DNA from: Bacteroidota bacterium
Lineage (GTDB): Bacteria > Bacteroidota > Bacteroidia > Bacteroidales > UBA12481
Assembly: GCA_030592205.1 (NCBI GenBank)
Contig: JAUVKA010000295.1
Coordinates: 1 to 5,438, forward strand
Direction: 5' to 3'
Length of the DNA: 5,438 bases
Shown here in pieces: positions 1 through 4,915 of the stretch (the first letter of the stretch is position 1; every line of letters starts with the position of its first letter). A model generated the notes under the pieces. That model made no database searches. It was given only the letters and a program-made list of their open reading frames with translations, and had not been told where the DNA came from. A program made the translations under genes and the position numbers.

Positions 1-1986
1 CTCCTTGACATATTTCCAGAGTTTACCCTTATCGGTATAGGCTAACTCTTTCCCATCTGGCGACCAGGCTAATTCAAACTGACTATTTACCGAATCTACT
101 TTTGTTATTAAACGTGATTCACCACCATTTGATGGAATATATTTTATTGTATTATCATTTGAGAAATACGTTATGGATTTCCCATCAGGAGCCCAATCAA
201 TGGGAGCCCAGGCAACAAGGTCCGATTCAGTGGTAATTTGGCTAAGGTTGTTGCCTTCTTTTAAAATGGTAAAAATATGCATGATATATTTCTCATTTTT
301 TATCTCTGGTCGAATAAATGCAATGGAATTTCCATCTGGTGACCAGCAGGGAAAACGATCCTGAAGTTCAACTTCTATGTTTGTCAGTTGCATAGGAATA
401 CCCCCCTCAACCGGAATTGTAACAATGTTTACGTCCCATTTTTTTTCACCATCTATAAAATAATTCCTCGCTCCCGAAAAAACAATTGTTTTTCCATCAG
501 GAGAGATATCGTTTCCACTTCCCGGGGCAGCGGTGTACATTTCAAATTCGGATTGTATAGGAATTGAATCTATTGTTCCACCTCCGGACGGAACATAAAA
601 TATTTTCCCACGATCCCCTCTGAAAAATATATTTTTCCCATCCTGACTCCATTTTGGATAAGAAGTCCATCCCTGAGGAGTAACCTGAGTGGCGATACCT
701 CCGGAAGAATTCACTGTATAAATAATTTCGTATTCAGGATTCCATAGTTGAAGTCCAATTTTGTTATCCGAAGTCCAGCCAGCTACTTCATAATGAGAAG
801 ACAGTGGTAAATCAATTTTTTGGGGAACATCTAAAGGCCTTCCTTTATCCGAAACCGGTACAATCCATATCTCTTTAGGCACGTCATTAAATGATGGCCT
901 TCTAATGAAAGCGATCATTTTACCATCAGGAGACCATGAAGGCCCAATTACCTGTCCATTTGGAAAGTTGCTAACTTGTATTGGAGTACTTCCTTCCGAG
1001 GGGATTACCCAAATATTGGAGAAAAGTTTTCCAGCATAAAAATCTGAGGACTGTTCACTGTCATTGCCTTTATTATATTTCACATAGGCAATCATACTTC
1101 CATCGGGAGAAAAAGCAGGTTCCTGTGTCCCTGGCTCTGTTAATTCCTTTGGTTCGCCTCCATCAACCGGTAAGGTGAAAATTTGAATGTATTTGTCTTC
1201 CCAGTTTCCTATTTTATATCCTGTTGCATAAGCCAAAATTTTACCATCCGGAGACAGGCTTATTCGAAATTCTTGAGGCATGCCGCACACGTGAGAAGGA
1301 ACAGGAACTTTTTGAAGTTTTCCTCCTCTGGAAGGGACGACGTAAATAGAAGTGCTACTTGTTTTTAGTTCTAACTCTGCATTTACAGCTATCCAATTAC
1401 CATCACCTGACCAGGCAACTGAACTTACATTACTGACAGCTCCTATGTTCTCAGTTAATCTTTGAGGTTCTCCGGCAACATAAGGATCGACTTCTCCTGA
1501 AACAGGTATAGTCCACACACACCCATCCAGAATAAATGCCAAGCGCTTGCCATCTGGTGATAATACTCCATTACCTGGATTTGTTGGCATCTTAATCTTT
1601 GTAAATTTTGGTATCAGTGGAGTTTCCGGAATTATCTCAGCAATTTGTATTAACCTTGAAAGCCTTTCTCTGGCAATTTTAACTTCACTTTTTTGTCCGG
1701 GGAAATTATTGACCAAACGCTGATAGGCTTTAGTAGCTTCATCTCTTCCTAGCTTTTCATAACAAAACCCAACATGAAGCAAGGCTTTTGCCTGTAGTAC
1801 CAAGTCGGCTTTTTTATCTTCCACAATTTGATTGTAAATATCAATTGCTTCGAGCAATGAGCCTTCTCCCTCCTCTTTTATTAGAGCTTCCTGATAGAGT
1901 GTTTGATAGTTCTGAGAAAAAAGTGGGCTGATACCGCTAAGAAAAAGAGCAGTAAGCAACAGAAAAGTCGTTATTAAGGTTTTCAT
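1..1986 (-). CDS. Exported TPR + PD40 (TolB-like) beta-propeller protein, 3' end cut by window edge
   Basis: The frame is open from ATG at 1986 to the left edge (662 codons, no stop), so the C-terminus is missing. Residues 1-24 form a signal peptide (MKTLITTFLLLL start, hydrophobic to about 18, likely cut near FSQ). Residues about 27-112 are a helical TPR-like region (EAIDIYNQIV at 46-55, AKALLHVGFCYEKLG at 66-80). Then come PD40/WD40-like blades with the SPDGKxIAF signature starting near residues 143, 193 (SGDG), 245, 293, 352, 405 (degenerate WTSD), 447 (SQDG), 495, 549, 599 (APDG) and 642, spaced 42-59 residues. Eleven blades suggest two propellers, the second perhaps continuing past the edge. 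Such proteins are expected in the periplasm or at the outer membrane, and propellers of this type bind proteins or glycans; the ligand here is unknown. Some relatives carry a further C-terminal domain, for example a peptidase, which cannot be excluded. A good ribosome binding site supports the start. Confidence 0.9.
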   Translation of the reverse strand, partial: MKTLITTFLLLTALFLSGISPLFSQNYQTLYQEALIKEEGEGSLLEAIDIYNQIVEDKKADLVLQAKALLHVGFCYEKLGRDEATKAYQRLVNNFPGQKSEVKIARERLSRLIQIAEIIPETPLIPKFTKIKMPTNPGNGVLSPDGKRLAFILDGCVWTIPVSGEVDPYVAGEPQRLTENIGAVSNVSSVAWSGDGNWIAVNAELELKTSSTSIYVVPSRGGKLQKVPVPSHVCGMPQEFRISLSPDGKILAYATGYKIGNWEDKYIQIFTLPVDGGEPKELTEPGTQEPAFSPDGSMIAYVKYNKGNDSEQSSDFYAGKLFSNIWVIPSEGSTPIQVSNFPNGQVIGPSWSPDGKMIAFIRRPSFNDVPKEIWIVPVSDKGRPLDVPQKIDLPLSSHYEVAGWTSDNKIGLQLWNPEYEIIYTVNSSGGIATQVTPQGWTSYPKWSQDGKNIFFRGDRGKIFYVPSGGGTIDSIPIQSEFEMYTAAPGSGNDISPDGKTIVFSGARNYFIDGEKKWDVNIVTIPVEGGIPMQLTNIEVELQDRFPCWSPDGNSIAFIRPEIKNEKYIMHIFTILKEGNNLSQITTESDLVAWAPIDWAPDGKSITYFSNDNTIKYIPSNGGESRLITKVDSVNSQFELAWSPDGKELAYTDKGKLWKYVKE

Positions 1987-1994
1987 TTTAGTAT

Positions 1995-1999
1995 CCTCC
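1995..1999 (-). promoter_or_regulatory. Shine-Dalgarno site of the TPR/PD40 gene
   Basis: On the minus strand GGAGG lies 8 nt before the ATG at 1986. It is the only strong Shine-Dalgarno site in the window; the other starts rely on weak or no such site, as is usual in Bacteroidota. It fixes the start of the TPR/PD40 gene, which is also supported by the signal peptide. Confidence 0.75.
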
Positions 2000-2021
2000 G
2001 AATTTAGTTTTACTTCTAAAG

Positions 2022-2029
2022 CAAAATTA
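2022..2029 (-). promoter_or_regulatory. Possible -7 box (TAATTTTG) for the TPR/PD40 gene
   Basis: The minus strand reads TAATTTTG, which fits the Bacteroidota -7 consensus TAnnTTTG, 35 nt before the ATG at 1986. I see no TTTG or TTG at the usual 17-23 nt upstream, so this is a weaker candidate than the other three promoters. The 92-nt gap (1987-2078) after the membrane-protein gene makes a separate promoter plausible, but read-through is also possible. Confidence 0.35.
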
Positions 2030-2078
2030 ATTCGTAAAAAGAGGCTCATTGTCACCTAATAGTAAAGTAATGTTAAAG

Positions 2079-2525
2079 TTAGGTCATGAAAATGGAAGTC
2101 AGCAGAAGAATAGTAATAATTATGATAGTGATTGATGATATCCCAATTGGAAGCCATACGGGTGCAATCCAGGGACGAGGTATAAGAAAAAGAACATTAA
2201 TCGTTTTAAGATTAGAAGGCCACTTGATCAAAATGTAAAGCGAGAGATAATAGAACAAATCCCAAAATGCAAATGTCCAAAGAAACACAACCATCATGTC
2301 AAGCCATGTTTTTCCCACTAAAAGAGCTAAGGTTACAAGCATCAATATTGTGGCTACTTCCCTTGTTTTCTCAATAAAAATAAAGTGTTTAGGAATTTCT
2401 TTTAGTAATTCTCTATTTGATCGTGAGTCAATAATTCCAAGTGCCCTACGAAGATATACCACGGTCACTCCTTCTAAATGAGCCATGCTGATACCAAAAA
2501 GAGCTAATAACAAAAACTTTTCCAT
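2079..2525 (-). CDS. Small polytopic membrane protein of unknown function
   Basis: This is a 148-residue inner-membrane protein. I chose ATG at 2525; a GTG directly before it (2528) would add one residue, and there is only a weak purine stretch (GAAAG) upstream. About four hydrophobic segments are visible: near 4-24, 57-73, 76-100 and 118-146. Charged or aromatic residues lie in or beside them in motif-like groups: H16 and E18 with VVYLRR at 22-27, EKTREVATILML at 52-63, WDLFYY at 88-93, KWPSNL at 101-106, LFLIPRPW at 112-119. This pattern resembles a family of small uncharacterised membrane proteins I recall from several phyla, but I know no name or function. The buried E/H/R/D residues could bind a metal, a proton or a lipid; that is inference. 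It appears to have its own promoter (TACCTTTG at 2578-2585). Confidence 0.85.
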   Translation of the reverse strand: MEKFLLLALFGISMAHLEGVTVVYLRRALGIIDSRSNRELLKEIPKHFIFIEKTREVATILMLVTLALLVGKTWLDMMVVFLWTFAFWDLFYYLSLYILIKWPSNLKTINVLFLIPRPWIAPVWLPIGISSITIIIITILLLTSIFMT

Positions 2526-2577
2526 CACAAATTATCTTTCTTTATGATTATTGTTCAGTTTATTAGGGGGAGACAAT

Positions 2578-2607
2578 CAAAGGTAGGGAAAAATAACGAA
2601 TGGCAAA
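2578..2607 (-). promoter_or_regulatory. Bacteroidota-type promoter of the membrane-protein gene
   Basis: On the minus strand TACCTTTG (2585-2578) matches the -7 consensus TAnnTTTG exactly, and TTTG (2607-2604) lies 18 nt upstream, within the 17-23 nt spacing known for this phylum. The -33 TTTG is part of the heptad array at 2597-2638. The box is about 50 nt from the ATG at 2525. The surrounding bases are repeated upstream of the lipoprotein gene (3736-3743). Confidence 0.6.
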
Positions 2608-2638
2608 TGGCAAATGGCGAATGACGAATGACGAATAA
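2597..2638. repeat. Six-unit heptamer tandem repeat
   Basis: Six consecutive 7-bp units on the plus strand: CGAATGG, CAAATGG, CAAATGG, CGAATGA, CGAATGA, CGAATAA (consensus CRAATGR). It lies in the gap between the lipoprotein and membrane-protein genes and overlaps the predicted -33 element of the latter. The units differ from each other by one or two bases, so the array is old or drifting rather than freshly expanded. Confidence 0.85.
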
Positions 2639-2674
2639 TTCTTCAATAATAGGCTTCCAACTTTGATGCTGCTT

Positions 2675-2695
2675 GAGTCCAGAGTCCCAAGTCCC
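2675..2695. repeat. Three-unit heptamer repeat next to the lipoprotein stop codon
   Basis: Three 7-bp units, GAGTCCA, GAGTCCC, AAGTCCC, end three bases before the stop codon of the lipoprotein gene (2699-2701). The sequence family differs from the other heptad arrays, but the period is the same. There is no T-tract or clear hairpin here, so it is not an evident terminator. Confidence 0.6.
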
Positions 2696-2698
2696 TGA

Positions 2699-3706
2699 TT
2701 ACTCCATCCAAGGCGATAATTTATATTTCTTCAATCGATTCTCATTGATCAGGGTTTGTCGGGTTTCGTAATCAAAGCGCAAAGAATCTTTATATGTATG
2801 AGTCACTGAAGTAAACAAACCGAAACCATTCTTGATATTTGAGAATCCTGCAAAATTATAATCCGAATAGCCATTTAAGTATTTTTTATATTGAACCAGA
2901 TTTGTATCGGCTCCGGCAATATGGATATCAATATATCCTAAGTAAGTGCGTAAAACACTGTCATTGACCGTCATCTGCTGGAGAATAGCTTTAATAAATT
3001 CTTCATAGGTAATGCTCATTTCCCTGTAAGTCTCACTAGGGGCTGAGATCCATTGAGTATTCTGAATCTTTACAAACTTTGATCTAAAGCCTTGTGATGT
3101 CTCTTCGATGAATTCGAATTGAACATCTATCTCGTTCATTGCATGAGGCTTTTGTCCTGGGCTAGAATGATCCCAATGTACTTTAAATGTTGTAGAAGGA
3201 ACCAGATAAACAAATTGTTGACCTCTTTTTGGAGTGGAGATAATTAAGGGATCGATTATTTCAATTTGTCCAATGATTTCTTCATATCCGGGGATATTAA
3301 CCTGTACCCGAAGTGAATCGCCATACTTTCCTAATAAATTGCTAAGCTTTAATTTGAAATAGTAATACTCATTTTGTGGAGAGTGAAAATATCCTGAATC
3401 CTTTTGAAGGCCATTCTCCTTGTTAATCGGTAGATTTTGCCATGGGCTGGTGAAGTTAGGCTTAAATGCAACGATCACTTCTAAATCATCAAAGAAAAGG
3501 GAGTCATAAATATTCGCCACAGTCAAGGGATTATACTGTGCACCAAAACTTTTTTCAATCAATATTTGATGAATACTATCACTATCATCAAAAATAGCAT
3601 ATACAACAGGTATTGGCTTTGAGGGAATAGAGATGATGGGATCTGTCTCACAACCAAAATAGAAGATAATTAGTATTCCAGCCAGTCCACGATAAAATAG
3701 ACTCAT
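2699..3706 (-). CDS. DUF4249-like lipoprotein
   Basis: This is a 335-residue protein with an N-terminal hydrophobic stretch (residues 8-18) ending in FGC, so C19 is the likely lipidated residue; aromatic residues at -3 and -2 make the lipobox atypical. The acidic ETD just after the cysteine would fit surface export signals described for Bacteroidota lipoproteins. PVVYAIFDDSDS (33-44) followed by IEKSFG (50-55), and near the C-terminus FSNIKNGFGLF (288-298), resemble DUF4249 proteins, and the length fits. DUF4249 members have no known activity and often sit beside a TonB-dependent receptor; none is present in this window, so this is an apparent stand-alone copy. There is no Shine-Dalgarno site; a TACCTTTG promoter box lies 29 nt upstream. 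The family call rests on motifs recalled by eye; the lipoprotein call is firmer. Confidence 0.8.
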   Translation of the reverse strand: MSLFYRGLAGILIIFYFGCETDPIISIPSKPIPVVYAIFDDSDSIHQILIEKSFGAQYNPLTVANIYDSLFFDDLEVIVAFKPNFTSPWQNLPINKENGLQKDSGYFHSPQNEYYYFKLKLSNLLGKYGDSLRVQVNIPGYEEIIGQIEIIDPLIISTPKRGQQFVYLVPSTTFKVHWDHSSPGQKPHAMNEIDVQFEFIEETSQGFRSKFVKIQNTQWISAPSETYREMSITYEEFIKAILQQMTVNDSVLRTYLGYIDIHIAGADTNLVQYKKYLNGYSDYNFAGFSNIKNGFGLFTSVTHTYKDSLRFDYETRQTLINENRLKKYKLSPWME

Positions 3707-3728
3707 GGGTATTCTTTTGTTTAAGGGA

Positions 3729-3743
3729 AGACAATCAAAGGTA
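3729..3743. repeat. Second copy of a shared promoter segment (first copy 2571-2585)
   Basis: AGACAATCAAAGGTA occurs at 2571-2585 and at 3729-3743 without mismatch. Similarity extends without gaps on both sides: GGG just before, then after three differing bases an A-run and an ACG that starts the heptads (2596-2598 and 3754-3756), about 35 bp in all. Each copy lies upstream of a minus-strand gene and contains the TACCTTTG box, so this is either a duplicated promoter or a dispersed intergenic element carrying a promoter. Confidence 0.7.
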
Positions 3744-3765
3744 CTAAAAAAAGACGTAAGACGAA
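3736..3765 (-). promoter_or_regulatory. Bacteroidota-type promoter of the lipoprotein gene
   Basis: TACCTTTG (3743-3736 on the minus strand) matches TAnnTTTG and lies 29 nt before the ATG. The -33 position, 18 nt upstream, reads TTCG (3765-3762), one base from TTTG. Spacing, flanks and heptads are in register with the promoter of the membrane-protein gene, which supports both. Confidence 0.55.
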
Positions 3766-3779
3766 GGACGAAAGACTAA
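3752..3779. repeat. Four-unit heptamer tandem repeat
   Basis: Four 7-bp units on the plus strand: AGACGTA, AGACGAA, GGACGAA, AGACTAA. Read in the phase GACGAAN they are related to the array at 2597-2638. The array sits directly upstream of the lipoprotein promoter box and overlaps its -33 position. Confidence 0.7.
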
Positions 3780-3784
3780 GGGCT

Positions 3785-3840
3785 GGAAATTCCCCTTGAA
3801 TTAACAGGGAGCGCAGCGACCGGAATTACCCTGAATTAAC
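3785..3840. repeat. Imperfect direct repeat of about 20 bp around a 16-bp GC-rich spacer
   Basis: The copies at 3785-3805 and 3822-3840 share GGAA-ATT-CCC-TGAATTAAC with two one-base gaps and few mismatches; both end in TGAATTAAC. The 16-bp spacer reads AGGGAGCGCAGCGACC, much richer in GC than its surroundings. TTAACAGGG (3801-3809) and CCCTG plus TTAA (3829-3839) can also pair with a 2-nt bulge. The stop codon of the methyltransferase gene (3836-3838) is inside the second copy. There is no T-tract, so a terminator is not evident. Confidence 0.6.
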
Positions 3841-4618
3841 CTTGCCTCCAGATCCAAACATCCTGTTCCTGTTTGCCAGGAATATGTTCAAGCAGAGAAA
3901 GTTCTTTGGTCCATTCTTTTACATATTCGGGAGGTTGGAAAGCGGCGAAGGTTCTGTGGCCTTCTGTAACCTGACCACGAATAACCAGTTTTCCGGCCTG
4001 GAAAATCTGCTTCTCCTGTTCGGATAGTTTATTTAGAAATCCTTCTCCGTGGAGAGTCAAAAATAGAATCCCACCTTTCCTTAAAACACGAATCAATTCC
4101 TTAAGCCATTGCAAATGTGCTTCTTCTGAAAGATGAGTGAATATCGATATCCCATAAATCAGATCGAAGGATGCATCGGGATATAACAGAGGAGGCATCA
4201 ATGAATTGTCGGCAAAGCTAATCCCGTGGAGATTTTCTCTGCACCAGGATATGGTTTTGCTATTATAATCAGTTCCGTTATAAGATTCAGCCTCGGGAAC
4301 CAGTTCGGGCAGATGCCTCAACACCCTGGCCGGACCGCAGCCCCAATCAAGGATTGCGGTATCGTTGAGCTTTCTGTGCTTTTGTACAAGATCAATTAAC
4401 CACTGAGCAGTTTTCTTTCCATTGTCATAGTACCTCATGTAATCAAGAAGAAATGATTCATACATCAAATAATCAGGGGGAAGAATAAGACCAGGGTGTT
4501 CTTTCAGGAAGGCCCGGTTTTTCTTTCTCATTCCAAACCGATGGAAATAAAACCTTAACCTGTCGGAAGCCTGCATGAGTCCTAATTTTCTAAGCAGATT
4601 GCTAATTTGGCTTTTCAT
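3836..4618 (-). CDS. Class I SAM-dependent methyltransferase
   Basis: This is a 260-residue cytoplasmic enzyme expected to transfer a methyl group from S-adenosylmethionine to an unknown acceptor. The Rossmann-fold methyltransferase motifs are present in order: motif I ILDWGCGPARVL (89-100), which binds SAM; an acidic residue after strand 2 in GTDYN (D117); FDLIYGISIFTHL (151-163) as the motif II region; and LRKGGILFLTLHG (179-191) as motif III. The N-terminal 80 residues are helical and basic (HRFGMRKKNRAFLKE at 26-40), with an aromatic-rich MYESFLLDYMRYYD stretch (52-65) that may form the substrate side. Similar enzymes often modify sugars or lipids in envelope polysaccharide clusters, but no glycosyltransferase is nearby. 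The start codon is fixed by the octamer repeat, since in-phase upstream reading ends quickly. It follows the 71-residue gene by 27 nt with no promoter box between, so the two are probably co-transcribed. Confidence 0.9.
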   Translation of the reverse strand: MKSQISNLLRKLGLMQASDRLRFYFHRFGMRKKNRAFLKEHPGLILPPDYLMYESFLLDYMRYYDNGKKTAQWLIDLVQKHRKLNDTAILDWGCGPARVLRHLPELVPEAESYNGTDYNSKTISWCRENLHGISFADNSLMPPLLYPDASFDLIYGISIFTHLSEEAHLQWLKELIRVLRKGGILFLTLHGEGFLNKLSEQEKQIFQAGKLVIRGQVTEGHRTFAAFQPPEYVKEWTKELSLLEHIPGKQEQDVWIWRQG

Positions 4619-4636
4619 CCTTTCATCCTTTCATCT
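4613..4636. repeat. Three-unit octamer repeat carrying the methyltransferase start codon
   Basis: On the plus strand TTTCATCC, TTTCATCC, TTTCATCT. On the minus strand each unit reads GGATGAAA (first unit AGATGAAA), so each holds an ATG, and the purines of one unit (AAAGGA) lie about 8 nt before the ATG of the next. The last ATG (4618) opens the methyltransferase. The two earlier ATGs read M-K-G and then stop. Confidence 0.7.
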
Positions 4637-4640
4637 TTCT

Positions 4641-4661
4641 ATTGATCATTGATCTTTGATC
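4641..4661. repeat. Three-unit heptamer repeat across the stop codon of the 71-residue gene
   Basis: Three 7-bp units, ATTGATC, ATTGATC, TTTGATC. On the minus strand the first GATCAAA and part of the next GATCAAT encode the last residues (IKDQ) and the TGA stop (4648-4646) of the small gene. Slippage here would change the C-terminus of that protein. Confidence 0.65.
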
Positions 4662-4861
4662 GTTCCAAATTTCTTTATGATATCAGCCAGAAAGATATTA
4701 GCCCTGTGTTTCATACCTGGGGAATCAATTCGGATAACTTCCTCGAGCATAGGGATGAGTTCATATTTCAGGTATGGACCTTCACTGATCCGCTCAACCA
4801 CCAGGTCAGCTAAAACCCTTGAAGAATCAACCAGAAGTTCTTCGAAATTCACATATGACAT
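4646..4861 (-). CDS. Small uncharacterised helical protein, possibly one HEAT-like hairpin
   Basis: This is a 71-residue soluble protein with no signal peptide or membrane segment. It is rich in acidic and leucine/isoleucine residues with likely helices at about 6-26 (EELLVDSSRVLADLVVERI), 30-44 (LKYELIPMLEEVIRI) and 48-66 (MKHRANIFLADIIKKF). The last two helices resemble a HEAT-type pair, but I cannot assign a family. A TATATTTG box ends 5 nt before the ATG, with a TTG 22 nt further up, so transcript and protein starts nearly coincide; this supports it as a real gene despite its size. It lies between the activase terminator and the methyltransferase and probably shares a transcript with the latter. 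The tail is encoded by a heptad repeat, so it could also be the shortened remnant of a longer helical-repeat protein. Confidence 0.65.
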   Translation of the reverse strand: MSYVNFEELLVDSSRVLADLVVERISEGPYLKYELIPMLEEVIRIDSPGMKHRANIFLADIIKKFGTIKDQ

Positions 4862-4866
4862 GGAAG

Positions 4867-4899
4867 CAAATATACAAAATACCGAAGGAGAAAACCCAA
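4867..4899 (-). promoter_or_regulatory. Bacteroidota-type promoter of the small gene/methyltransferase pair
   Basis: TATATTTG (4874-4867 on the minus strand) fits TAnnTTTG exactly, and TTG (4899-4897) lies 22 nt upstream. Only CTTCC separates the box from the ATG at 4861, so the mRNA would have no leader or one of a few bases. The -33 element lies inside the terminator hairpin of the preceding gene. Confidence 0.6.
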
Positions 4900-4915
4900 C
4901 TATTCAATAGTTGGG
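4891..4915 (-). terminator. Intrinsic terminator of the activase gene
   Basis: CCCAACTATT (4895-4904) and AATAGTTGGG (4906-4915) are perfect inverted copies around one base, which in RNA gives a stem of about 8-9 bp with a small loop. On the minus strand it is followed by TTTTCTCC, a short T-run. The stop codon TAG (4902-4900) lies within the hairpin. Confidence 0.75.

Noticed and set aside
173..1368. Three plus-strand open frames of 61-65 codons (173-364, 981-1178, 1183-1368)
   Set aside because: They are antisense shadows of the PD40 repeats; the repeated SPDG codons give recurrent open stretches on the other strand.
2054..2084. Inverted repeat ACCTAA/TTAGGT after the membrane-protein gene as a terminator
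   Set aside because: It has only a 6-bp arm, a 19-nt loop and no T-run on the minus strand, so it is within chance expectation in AT-rich DNA.
2597..2638. CRISPR-like array
   Set aside because: Units are 7 bp with no spacers and no cas genes are present; it is a simple tandem repeat.
2296..4027. Plus-strand frames at 2296-2481 and 3842-4027, and a minus-strand frame at 4827-5012
   Set aside because: They overlap well-supported genes in other frames and have no promoter, ribosome site or domain of their own.
4619..4634. Mini reading frames (M-K-G-stop) upstream of the methyltransferase as real leader peptides
   Set aside because: They arise automatically from the octamer repeat; nothing indicates a leader-peptide mechanism, so they are noted only within the repeat finding.
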